Shown here one piece after another: positions 6,626-13,311 of a stretch of 20,036 bases of DNA. The DNA comes from Acidimicrobiales bacterium (GTDB lineage Bacteria; Actinomycetota; Acidimicrobiia; Acidimicrobiales; RAAP-2). Each line of letters opens with the position of its first letter. Position 1 is the first letter of the stretch. The notes below the pieces were generated by a model. That model ran no database searches and had not been told where the DNA came from. It saw only the letters and a list, made by a program, of their open reading frames with translations. The stretch is taken from the NCBI GenBank assembly GCA_030044045.1, contig JASHWO010000121.1, positions 1 through 20,036 on the forward strand. Direction: 5' to 3'. Made by a program: the position numbers and the translations under genes.

Positions 6626-8284
6626 GTGGGCGACGGCGACGGCAGCGGAGGGGGCGGGCCGGGCGGGGCTGGAGGACCCCCCGGCGGGGCCGACGGCCCG
6701 GAGTGGTGGCAGGCGGGGGTCCTGTACCAGATCTACCCCCGCTCGTTCGCCGACAGCGACGGCGACGGCAGCGGCGACCTCCAGGGGATCATCGACCACC
6801 TCGACCACCTGGCGTGGCTGGGCGTCGACGGCGTCTGGCTGAGCCCGGTCACCGTCTCCCCCGACGCCGACTGGGGCTACGACGTGGCCGACTTCTGCGC
6901 CGTCCAGCCCGAGCTGGGGACCATGGACGACGTCGACCGGCTGGTGGCCGAGGCCGGCCGGCGGGGCATCCGCATCCTGATGGACCTGGTGCCGAACCAC
7001 ACCAGCGACCAGCACCCCTGGTTCGTCGACTCCCGGTCCTCCCGGGAGTCGCCCCGGCGCGACTGGTACGTCTGGGCCGACCCGGCGCCCGACGGATCGC
7101 CGCCGAACAACTGGGTCAGCAGCTTCGGCGGGCCGGCCTGGACCCTCGACCGGCGGACCGGTCAGTACTACCTGCACAACCACCTGGCCGAGCAGCCCGA
7201 CCTGAACTGGTGGAACGAGGGGGTGCGGGAGGCCATGGACGGCGTGCTGCGCTTCTGGCTGGACCGGGGGGTGGCCGGCTTCCGCATCGACGTCTGCAAC
7301 GTGATCGTGAAGGACGCCGAGCTGCGCGACAACCCGCCGGCCACGGCCGACGACAGCTTCGACGAGCAGCTCTTCGGCCAGCGTGCCGTCTACAACGGGA
7401 ACCGCCCGGAGGTGCACGAGGTGCTCCGCCGGTGGCGCCGCATCGCCGACGGCTACCGGCCACCGCGCCTGCTGGTGGGCGAGACCCCGGTGCGGCTCGA
7501 CGCCCTCCCCGCCTACTACGGGAACGGCCGGGACGAGCTCCACCTGGCCTTCGACTTCCCCTTCATCGACTCCCCGCTGGAGGCTGGCGCCATGCGGGCC
7601 GTGGTGGAGACCGTCGAGGGGTCGCTGCCGGCGGGCGCCTGGCCGGCCTGGACCGGGTCGAACCACGACATGTCGCGCCTGGCCACGCGTTGGGCCGGGG
7701 ACGACCCGCAGCGGACCCGGGTCGCCCTGCTGCTCCTGCTCTGCCTGCGGGGCACGCCGGTGCTCTACCAGGGCGACGAGATCGGCCTGGGCGACGTGCC
7801 GGTCGACCAGGACCGCCTACGGGACCCGCTCGGCGTGCGCTACTGGCCCCACTACAAGGGCCGGGACCCGATGCGCACCCCCATGCCGTGGCGCCACGCC
7901 CCGGGCGGCGGCTTCACCGCCGACGGCGTGGTGCCCTGGCTCCCGCTCGGCGACACCGCCGCCGACAACGTGGCCGACCAGCAGGCCGACCCCGGGTCGG
8001 TGCTCCACCTGGTGCGCGACCTGATCGCCCTGCGGCGTCGCACTCCAGACCTCCGGGCCGGTGCCTACACCCCGCTCGACGCCCCCGAGGGGGTATGGGC
8101 CTGGCGGCGGGGCCGGGGCCACTTGGTGGCCGTGAACCTGGCCGGCGAGACCGCCCGCCTCGACGGCGTGACCGGCCGGGTGCTGGTGGCCACCGACCGC
8201 TCCCGCGACGGCGAGCAGGTCGACGGGCCCCTGGTGCTCGGCCCCTGGGAGGGGGTCGTGGTGGCGGTGGCCGAAGGGTGGTAG
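6626..8284 (+). CDS. GH13 alpha-glucosidase-type glycoside hydrolase (alpha-amylase family)
   Basis: A 552-residue protein from GTG 6626. The first 24 residues are Gly-rich, then the catalytic barrel begins at WWQAGVLYQIYPRSF. GH13 conserved regions appear in order: DLVPNH (120-125), GFRIDV with nucleophile D222, VGET with acid/base E286, and GSNHD with D348. QPDLNWWN (190-197) and TPVLYQGDEIGL are typical of the oligo-1,6-glucosidase/alpha-glucosidase branch rather than of secreted amylases. Residues about 465-552 form the C-terminal beta domain. There is no signal peptide, so it should act in the cytoplasm, hydrolysing or transferring alpha-glucosyl units from maltose-, isomaltose- or sucrose-like sugars. 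Exact specificity is not readable. It is coupled to the PhyH gene 4 bp upstream. Confidence 0.93.
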   Translation: MGDGDGSGGGGPGGAGGPPGGADGPEWWQAGVLYQIYPRSFADSDGDGSGDLQGIIDHLDHLAWLGVDGVWLSPVTVSPDADWGYDVADFCAVQPELGTMDDVDRLVAEAGRRGIRILMDLVPNHTSDQHPWFVDSRSSRESPRRDWYVWADPAPDGSPPNNWVSSFGGPAWTLDRRTGQYYLHNHLAEQPDLNWWNEGVREAMDGVLRFWLDRGVAGFRIDVCNVIVKDAELRDNPPATADDSFDEQLFGQRAVYNGNRPEVHEVLRRWRRIADGYRPPRLLVGETPVRLDALPAYYGNGRDELHLAFDFPFIDSPLEAGAMRAVVETVEGSLPAGAWPAWTGSNHDMSRLATRWAGDDPQRTRVALLLLLCLRGTPVLYQGDEIGLGDVPVDQDRLRDPLGVRYWPHYKGRDPMRTPMPWRHAPGGGFTADGVVPWLPLGDTAADNVADQQADPGSVLHLVRDLIALRRRTPDLRAGAYTPLDAPEGVWAWRRGRGHLVAVNLAGETARLDGVTGRVLVATDRSRDGEQVDGPLVLGPWEGVVVAVAEGW

Positions 8285-8300
8285 GCCCGGTGACCCGGGC

Positions 8301-8306
8301 TAGGGT
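8301..8306 (+). promoter_or_regulatory. Possible -10 element TAGGGT for the small Fe-S-like gene
   Basis: TAGGGT ends 9 nt before ATG 8316, giving a leader of about three nucleotides or none. The same hexamer precedes the gene at 16830 (6 nt) and lies upstream of the gene starting at 9377. Confidence 0.4.
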
Positions 8307-8315
8307 GAGAGCCCG

Positions 8316-8564
8316 ATGGCCGACTACGTGATCCCCGAGCCCGAGCCGAAGGAGGTCGACGAGAAGATCTCCATCGAGCTCCGCCACCTGGCCGACAACG
8401 CCGTCCTGCGCGGCCAGCCCTCGGGCGACGAGCGGTGCGACAACTGCCGCTACTACCTCGAACCGTACAAGGACATCTCGTACTGCTGGCACCCGAAGCT
8501 GCGTATCCTGGTCGGGGGCGAGTGGTGGTGCCAGTGGTGGGAGGCCATCCCCGAGGAGTCGTAG
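8316..8564 (+). CDS. Small four-cysteine protein with HiPIP-like cluster spacing
   Basis: An 82-residue protein from ATG 8316, preceded closely by TAGGGT. The N-terminal 40 residues are acidic with a probable helix (VDEKISIELRHLADNAVL). The C-terminal half is CDNCRYY..., C41-x2-C44-x12-C57-x14-C72, ending GGEWWCQWWE. High-potential iron-sulfur proteins show C-x2-C-x(about 14)-C-x(about 13)-C, with an aromatic residue after the first pair and a GWCxxW-like end, so a single [4Fe-4S] cluster is plausible. There is no Tat or Sec signal, unlike most HiPIPs, which would place it in the cytoplasm. The alternative is a structural zinc site. Aromatic residues (Y46, Y47, Y51, Y56, W58, W70, W71, W74, W75) would wrap the metal. 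Function unknown. Confidence 0.8.
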   Translation: MADYVIPEPEPKEVDEKISIELRHLADNAVLRGQPSGDERCDNCRYYLEPYKDISYCWHPKLRILVGGEWWCQWWEAIPEES

Positions 8565-8603
8565 CCGGCGCGGCGGCGGTCCGGGCGGGGCGGTCGGCGG
8601 CGG

Positions 8604-9377
8604 TCACCAGGGCGGGGATCCGGTGCGCTCCTTGGCCGCCACCCGCCAGGCGAAGAGGACGGCGGCCACGGCGGTGGCCAGGTTCAGGCTGGACACTCCC
8701 GCCCGCATGGGGATGGCCACGGTCCGCTGGGCCGTGGCCCTCAGCTCGGACGAGATGCCGTAGCGCTCGCCCCCCACCACCAGCACCGAGCCGGGGTCGA
8801 GCACCGAGGTGTCGATCTCGTCGCCCTCGGCGTCGACGGCCACCAGCGGCCGGTCGGTGGCCAGGGGCAGACCGGTCGACCCCACGGGCAGCGCGTACTG
8901 GAGCCCGGTGGCACTGCGCAGCACCACCGGCGACCAGGGGTCGACCTGCCCGGTGACCAGCACCCCGGCCGCGCCGGCGGCGGCGGCCACCCGGATCACC
9001 GCCCCCACGTTGCCCGGGTCACGCGGCCCGTCCAGGAGGACCAGGGGGCGGTGGCGGTCGGCCAGTGCCCGGGCCACGTCGTGCGCCGGTCGGCCGGCCA
9101 CCGAGAGCAGCGGGCTGGTGAGACTGCGCGGCGACAGCTTGTCGAAGAGGGAACGGTCCACCTCGTGCAGCACGACCTCGATCGCCGGGACGGCCTCGGG
9201 CGCCAGGCGCCGGGCCAGGGCCAGGAGCCGCTCCCGATCGTAGGTCACGGTGATCTCCAGGCGGGCCCCGAACTGCAGGGCGTGGCGCGCCGGGTGGAAC
9301 CCTTCCAGGACGGCCAGCGACGGGTCCTGGTAGGCGTGGGCGAACCGGCGCGTGATGGTGCCGTCGGTGGTCTGCAC
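8604..9377 (-). CDS. SpoU/TrmH family RNA 2'-O-ribose methyltransferase
   Basis: A 257-residue protein from GTG 9377; no earlier in-frame start was found. The N-terminal 105 residues are a substrate-binding region of the L30e-like kind found in 23S rRNA methyltransferases of this family. The SPOUT catalytic half shows all three motifs: LLDGPRDPGNVGAVIRVAAA (114-133, with N123 and R129 of motif 1), VLVVGGERYGIS (198-209, motif 2) and VAIPMRAGVSSLNLATAVA (220-238, motif 3). These form the trefoil knot that binds S-adenosylmethionine. Expected reaction: 2'-O-methylation of a ribose in rRNA or tRNA; the site is not determinable. Its 3' end converges on the HiPIP-like gene with 39 bp between. Confidence 0.93.
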   Translation of the reverse strand: MQTTDGTITRRFAHAYQDPSLAVLEGFHPARHALQFGARLEITVTYDRERLLALARRLAPEAVPAIEVVLHEVDRSLFDKLSPRSLTSPLLSVAGRPAHDVARALADRHRPLVLLDGPRDPGNVGAVIRVAAAAGAAGVLVTGQVDPWSPVVLRSATGLQYALPVGSTGLPLATDRPLVAVDAEGDEIDTSVLDPGSVLVVGGERYGISSELRATAQRTVAIPMRAGVSSLNLATAVAAVLFAWRVAAKERTGSPPW

Positions 9378-9422
9378 GTGGGGTGATCGCCTCGTCGGAT
9401 CCGGGTCGGGCTGCGGTGGCCC

Positions 9423-9428
9423 ACCCTA
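9423..9428 (-). promoter_or_regulatory. Possible -10 element TAGGGT upstream of the methyltransferase gene
   Basis: On the minus strand TAGGGT lies 45 nt upstream of GTG 9377, in the 103-bp gap after the 125-residue gene. It matches the hexamer in front of two other genes here. Unlike those, it would give a leader of about 40 nt. Confidence 0.3.
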
Positions 9429-9480
9429 CCGGCGTCATGGCCCGGCAGCCGCCCGACGGCCGAGCGGGGCGGGGCGGCGG

Positions 9481-9858
9481 CTACTCGCCGCTGCGCAGCC
9501 GGCGGTTGCCCAGGGCCTCGCCGATCACCGCCAGGAGGTGGTCCGGGGTGCTGGGCATGGCCACCCGGTCGTCGAGGAGCTGGAGCTCCAGCGGCACCAG
9601 GATCTCGCGCTGGACCTTCACCAGCTCGTCCTCGGTCGGCGCCATCTCCACGATCTCGGCGGCCAACCGGGTGAACCATTCGCCCCAGGTGTCCCGGGCC
9701 AGGTGGGTGCGGTCACGGGCCAGCGCCCGCAGGTGGAAGAGGTCCGAGTGGGCCAGGGCGTTGACCGCCACCCACACCGGCACCAGCCCGTCCACGTCGG
9801 AGTCGGCCACCCGGCCGTCGAGCAGCCGCACCGCCTCCGCCACTGCCGGTGACTCCAT
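9481..9858 (-). CDS. Hypothetical protein, 125 residues, mostly helical
   Basis: Starts at ATG 9858 with an AGGAG ribosome-binding site 9 nt upstream (9868-9872 on the complement), which supports both the gene and the start. The sequence is amphipathic and probably all-alpha (for example LVPVWVAVNALAHSDLFHLRAL and DTWGEWFTRLAAEIVEM), with no signal peptide, membrane segment, cysteine motif or known catalytic motif. The C-terminal part, LLDDRVAMPSTPDHLLAVIGEALGNRRL, may be a short helical pair. I do not recognise the family. It lies on the same strand just upstream of the RNA methyltransferase gene, separated by 103 bp that contain a possible promoter, so joint function is uncertain. Confidence 0.75.
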   Translation of the reverse strand: MESPAVAEAVRLLDGRVADSDVDGLVPVWVAVNALAHSDLFHLRALARDRTHLARDTWGEWFTRLAAEIVEMAPTEDELVKVQREILVPLELQLLDDRVAMPSTPDHLLAVIGEALGNRRLRSGE

Positions 9859-10001
9859 CGTCGGTCGCTCCTACCACGCTCGTGCCCTCGGCCGTCGGCC
9901 CGCCGGTCGGTCCACCGGCCCTTCAATGGTCCGCGGCGGCGCGCCGTCGCACTAGGGCCGTTCGTCCCGACGTGCCCCCGCCGGCACCCTCTCCCGGCAG
10001 G

Positions 10002-10310
10002 TCAGGGCACGCGGAGGTCGTGCTGCCGGGCGGCGGCAGCCCGCTCCTCCTCGCTGAGGTCGACCTCGCGCACCGGGACCACGATGGTCCAGTGCCGGCC
10101 CACCGGGCAGCGCTGGAAGCGGGTCCAACCGAGGCGGACCGCCTTGACCGACACCCCGGGGATCCAGATGGTGGTGAAGAGGTGGCCCTGCCGGCAGCGG
10201 ACCACCGTCTCGCCACCCACCTTGTAACCCCGGCGCCGGGCGGCGATGGTCCCGCCCAGCAGGGCCAGGGTCACCCCGGCCAGGAGGGTGTGGCGGCGCC
10301 GACGCTCCAT
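10002..10310 (-). CDS. Conserved small membrane-tethered protein with CxxGH and CPVGxHW motifs
   Basis: A 102-residue protein from ATG 10310; the frame is open further upstream but without conserved content. Residues 1-9 are very basic (MERRRRHTL), followed by a short hydrophobic stretch LLAGVTLALLGGTIAA and RRRGYK, so the N-terminus may be membrane-associated. The core reads VRCRQGHLFTTIWIPGVSVKAVRLGW and RFQRCPVGRHWTIVVPV: two knuckles, C-x2-GH and CPVG-x-HW, that together could bind zinc. Small proteins of this shape are common as uncharacterised conserved proteins in actinobacteria (from memory). The tail (DLSEEERAAAARQHDLRVP) is a charged helix. No function can be assigned. Confidence 0.77.
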   Translation of the reverse strand: MERRRRHTLLAGVTLALLGGTIAARRRGYKVGGETVVRCRQGHLFTTIWIPGVSVKAVRLGWTRFQRCPVGRHWTIVVPVREVDLSEEERAAAARQHDLRVP

Positions 10311-10365
10311 CTGGCCATCATGACCGGCTGACCTCCACCCCGCAACGGGGCTACAGGTCGGCGTC

Positions 10366-10422
10366 CGGCGGGACGGCGGGACGGCGGGACCGGGCCGGGC
10401 CGGGCCAGGCCGGGCCGGGCCG
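10366..10422. repeat. Two abutting GC-only microsatellites
   Basis: Three perfect copies of CGGCGGGA (10366-10389) are followed by about 6.6 copies of CCGGG (10390-10422), one copy reading CCAGG. The array ends at the base next to the stop codon of the second adaptor gene (10423) and lies before the next gene on the same strand. It could act as a structured transcript end or may simply be slippage-prone sequence. Confidence 0.9.
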
Positions 10423-12324
10423 CTATCCGCCGAAACGTCCACCCCCCGGGAAGCCCCCGCCGCTGAATACCGCACCGCCTCCGCCGCCACCTCCCAGGCC
10501 CAGGAGGCTGCCGGTCGAGCTGGTGTCGGACGACGACGAGGGGACCGCCTCGGACAGGTCGGCCAGGACCACCTCGGTCTTGGCCGAGAGCTTGGAGGTG
10601 ATCTCGGTGTACTCGGCGCCCACCACGCCGACCTGGACCGGATCACGGGCCTCCCGGCCTGTCTCGAGGGTCTCGAGGTAGCTGGTGCCGCCGGCGGTGT
10701 GGACGGCCGAGGTGGGGACCACCTGGGCGTGCTGCACCTCGGCCAGGGTCACCGTGATCTGGGCCGACGACCCGGCGGCGATGCCGTGCGACCCGGCCGG
10801 CAGGGCCACGACGAGCGGGTATGTGTCGCTCGAGCTCGAAGTGTCGACGGGGCCGACCCTGGCCACGGTGCCGGTGAGCGTGCCGTCGGTCCCGGTCACC
10901 ATCACCTGGGCCCCGTCCCCCACCTTCACCGTGGAGGCTTCGGTCGGCGTCAGCGTGGTCGTGGCCTGGTAACTGCCGGAGTTCAGGATCGTGATGGCGT
11001 CTGTGGTCGACCCGGCGCTCACCGACTGGCCGACCGACAGGCCGACCGAGACCACGGTGCCGCTGATGGGGCTGGCCAGTTGGGCGTCGGCCAGGTTCTG
11101 CTGCGCCTCGATCAGCGAGGCCTGGGCCGAGTCGATCGACGCCTGGTCGCTCGCCAACTGCTCGGCGCTGTCGGAGGCCGTCGACGTGCCCGAAGGGGAC
11201 GAGGAGCCACCGGTCGTCGCCGTAGGGGCCGACTCCGAGCTGGGCGCCGAGCCAGTAGTGCCACTCGCCGGGGCGGATCCGGCGCTGGCGCTGCTCGGGG
11301 CCGACCCCGAGCTCGAGCTGGTTCCCGAACCACCGGGTGTCGACGTCGACCCGGCGCCCGAAGAGGCCGAACCACCCGAGCCGGTGCCACCTGAGCCACC
11401 CGAGCCGGTGCCCGAGGATCCGGCCCCGGAAGCCGACGACGAGGAGCTCAGCAGCTTGGCCAGTGCTGTCTCGGCCTGTGCCACCGCCTTCTGGTCACTC
11501 AGGACCTGCTTCTGGTCGGCCAGTGCCTGCGCCAGGGCGCTCGAGCAGACGGCCGATGTCGATGCACCAGGAGTCGTGGTGGTGGTGGAAGGCGGTGTGG
11601 TCGTGGTGTGCGGTCTTGTCGTGGTAGACGGCGGTGCCGTTGTGGTGGACGGTGGTGTGGCTGTGGTGGTCGACGAGGAGCCCGGGCAGGCGGTCTGGGC
11701 CCGACTGAAGGCCGCGTCCGCGGTGGCCGAGTCGCTGTCGGCGGCCTGCTGGGCCGACACCACCGCCTGCTGGGCCTGGGCCAGCTTGCTTGTCTTTGTC
11801 GCGCTGGCGGTGCCTCCGGGCGTACCGGTCGTGGTCGTGGTCGTGGTCACCGGGGCCGTGGTGGTGGTCGACGACGACGTGGTCGTGGCGGTGGACTTGG
11901 ACGAAGAAGATGTGGCGTCGGAGCTCGTCGACGATTGGGCCGACTCGTCCTCCGAGAGCTTGGCCTCGTCCGCTGTGAGGGTGGTCTGGGCCGACGTGAC
12001 GTCCTTCTCCAACGTTGTGGTGAACAAAGAGGCCAGCGTCTCCCCGGCGGTCACGTGCTGGTTCAGGGACACGTCGACGGCTGAGACGGCGCCGGCCACC
12101 TGGAAGTCGGCGGTGGCCTGGTGGACGGCGGCGGCGGTGCCCGAGAGCTCGAGGGTCTTGCGCACCGTGGCCGTGGTCGCCATGCCGACCCGGTACCCGG
12201 TGGCGGCCGAGACCCGGGTGGCCCACAGCCCGATGCCGGTCCCCGCCAGGGCGACCACGACGGCGCCGGCAACCAGGCCCCAGGAGGGACGCCGCCGCCT
12301 CGGGCGGCGGGACTCAACCACCAC
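10423..12324 (-). CDS. Large MacA/HlyD-like membrane fusion (adaptor) protein with Ser/Thr-rich inserts
   Basis: A 633-residue protein. The GTG at 12324 (or the adjacent one at 12321) overlaps the stop of the DUF5666-like gene and gives the compact basic start MVVESRRPRRRRPS before a membrane helix (15-38). Residues 44-100 hold the first half of the lipoyl/barrel-sandwich domain (TADFQVAGAVSAVDVSLNQHVTAGETL). Residues 105-290 and 386-416 are helical-hairpin sequence (AQ.A..SAQ repeats) broken by Thr/Ser-rich inserts at about 130-178, 214-256 and 293-385. C213 and C260 flank the second insert. Residues 417-450 (ASPISGTVVSVGLSVGQSVSAG) complete the lipoyl domain, and 451-590 hold beta-barrel and membrane-proximal domains. 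The tail is GGGFPGGGRFGG. Ordinary MacA is about 370 residues. It probably works with the ABC transporter encoded upstream. Confidence 0.86.
   Translation of the reverse strand: MVVESRRPRRRRPSWGLVAGAVVVALAGTGIGLWATRVSAATGYRVGMATTATVRKTLELSGTAAAVHQATADFQVAGAVSAVDVSLNQHVTAGETLASLFTTTLEKDVTSAQTTLTADEAKLSEDESAQSSTSSDATSSSSKSTATTTSSSTTTTAPVTTTTTTTGTPGGTASATKTSKLAQAQQAVVSAQQAADSDSATADAAFSRAQTACPGSSSTTTATPPSTTTAPPSTTTRPHTTTTPPSTTTTTPGASTSAVCSSALAQALADQKQVLSDQKAVAQAETALAKLLSSSSSASGAGSSGTGSGGSGGTGSGGSASSGAGSTSTPGGSGTSSSSGSAPSSASAGSAPASGTTGSAPSSESAPTATTGGSSSPSGTSTASDSAEQLASDQASIDSAQASLIEAQQNLADAQLASPISGTVVSVGLSVGQSVSAGSTTDAITILNSGSYQATTTLTPTEASTVKVGDGAQVMVTGTDGTLTGTVARVGPVDTSSSSDTYPLVVALPAGSHGIAAGSSAQITVTLAEVQHAQVVPTSAVHTAGGTSYLETLETGREARDPVQVGVVGAEYTEITSKLSAKTEVVLADLSEAVPSSSSDTSSTGSLLGLGGGGGGGAVFSGGGFPGGGRFGG
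11572..11676. repeat. Low-complexity Thr/Pro-coding tract in the second adaptor gene
   Basis: Imperfect repeats of GTGGT/GTCGTG units on the plus strand, coding for a TTT-P-P-S-TTT pattern in residues 217-251. A related tract at 11821-11889 encodes residues 146-168. Such tracts are prone to length change and are candidates for O-glycosylated linkers. Confidence 0.8.
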
Positions 12325-13234
12325 TGGCCCCGCCGAAGCCACCGAAGCCGCCGAAGCCGGTGGTGCAGCTCTTGCCGCCGGTCGAGGTGATCTGGATGGT
12401 CGAGGCGGCAACCGCGCCGGTCGAGCTACTGGAGCCGGCGGCCGTCACGCAGTCGCCGACCGCCAGGTCCGACGACGCGGCGCTCTGGCTCTCGGTGTAG
12501 GTGGTCGACGAAGTGAGGGTCACCTTCACCGTGGTGGTCTTGAAGGTGGGACGCTTGCCCTTGGTGCTCTTCCCTTTCCCCTTGGTGCTCTTCACCGACG
12601 TCGAGAGGCTGGCCGAGGAGAAGCCCGAGACCTCCATCGAGCCGGAGCTGACCGACGTCACCTTGCCACTGGCGAAGCCGGTGCTGCCGTTGCCGAACGC
12701 GGCGACGCGCCGCCCACCGGACTTCCCGCCGGGGAAGCTGCCGCTGGGTGGCCGACCAGATCCGCCGCCGGGGAAGCTGCCGCCACTGGGCGGCGTGCCA
12801 GAGCCGCCGGCGGGGAAGCTGCCGGACCCGCCGGCGGGGAACCCGCCGGAGCCGCCGGTGCACGTGCCCGACGTGGGCTGGCTGATAGCCACCGTCTTGG
12901 CCGTCACCACCTTGGTCTTCTTCGAGGTGGTCCCGGTGACCGTAACGCAGTCGCCGGCGGTCACCGAGGAGGCGGGGACCGTCGCCATCTGGGTGAAGGT
13001 GGTCGATGTGGTCCAGCTCACCGTCACCTGGCCGGTCTCCTGGTTCTGGACCTCCATGGAGGAGCCTGTGATGGCCGCCACCGAGCCCGAGGCGCCGGGG
13101 AACGAGCGACCGCCCGGGGCGCCTGACGATGTGGAGGCGGCACCGGCCACCGCGGTCGAGCCCAGGACGAGCGCCAAGGGCAGGGCGATGGCGGCGGCAG
13201 CCACCGCGGAGAGGTGGGGGGCGGTGCGCCTCAT
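12314..13234 (-). CDS. Secreted protein with two DUF5666-like beta domains and an FPGGG-repeat linker
   Basis: A 306-residue protein from ATG 13234, with AGGAG 11 nt upstream. Sec signal peptide at residues 1-32 (cleavage near AVAGA-A). Domain 1 (about 48-126) reads GSVAAITGSSMEVQ ... VTAGDCVTVTGT ... AKTVAISQPTSGTC. Domain 2 (about 187-292) repeats the plan: GKVTSVSSGSMEVS ... LAVGDCVTAAG ... ASTIQITSTGGKSC. Each has two cysteines at matching places (C96/C125 and C262/C290), probably a disulfide in each. The 'G.V..i....m.v......t......T.f........vGd.V.v.G' pattern is that of DUF5666. The linker 127-177 is F-P-A/G-G-G-S-G repeats. Domain 2 carries a basic insert KSTKGKGKSTKGKR (215-228). The C-terminus is GFGGFGGFGG. 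Its position inside the transporter operon suggests it is a substrate or an extracellular partner. Confidence 0.85.
   Translation of the reverse strand: MRRTAPHLSAVAAAAIALPLALVLGSTAVAGAASTSSGAPGGRSFPGASGSVAAITGSSMEVQNQETGQVTVSWTTSTTFTQMATVPASSVTAGDCVTVTGTTSKKTKVVTAKTVAISQPTSGTCTGGSGGFPAGGSGSFPAGGSGTPPSGGSFPGGGSGRPPSGSFPGGKSGGRRVAAFGNGSTGFASGKVTSVSSGSMEVSGFSSASLSTSVKSTKGKGKSTKGKRPTFKTTTVKVTLTSSTTYTESQSAASSDLAVGDCVTAAGSSSSTGAVAASTIQITSTGGKSCTTGFGGFGGFGGASGG
12704..12856. repeat. Degenerate direct repeats coding FPxGGSG units
   Basis: GCCGGCGGGGAAGCTGCCG-like units recur about every 24-30 bp and code for the Gly/Phe/Pro linker of the DUF5666-like protein. Similar short units occur at the 3' ends of both adaptor genes (10430-10470 and 15235-15320), so recombination among the three sites is conceivable. 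Confidence 0.75.
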
Positions 13235-13245
13235 GATGGTGTCTT

Positions 13246-13250
13246 CTCCT
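13246..13250 (-). promoter_or_regulatory. Ribosome-binding site AGGAG for the DUF5666-like gene
   Basis: AAAGGAGA on the minus strand, 11 nt before ATG 13234. It is the clearest Shine-Dalgarno sequence in this operon and fixes the start of the gene. Confidence 0.7.
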
Positions 13251-13258
13251 TTGTCCTG

Positions 13259-13273
13259 CCGGCCTCCGGCCGG
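13259..13273. promoter_or_regulatory. Intercistronic hairpin CCGGCC-TCC-GGCCGG
   Basis: Perfect 6-bp arms with a 3-nt loop in the only sizeable gap (77 bp) of the five-gene operon, just upstream of the strong ribosome-binding site. A second GC palindrome (GCCGGCGCCGGGC) lies beside it at 13282-13294. There is no T-run, so a role as mRNA-end stabiliser or attenuator is more likely than a simple terminator. Confidence 0.45.
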
Positions 13274-13311
13274 GTTGTCGTGCCGGCGCCGGGCCGGTGG
13301 GTGGTGAGTGG

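Noticed and set aside
11572..11889. CRISPR-like or satellite array in the GTGGT-rich stretch
   Set aside because: There are no constant repeats with unique spacers. The periodicity follows codons of Thr/Pro/Ser inside an intact coding frame.
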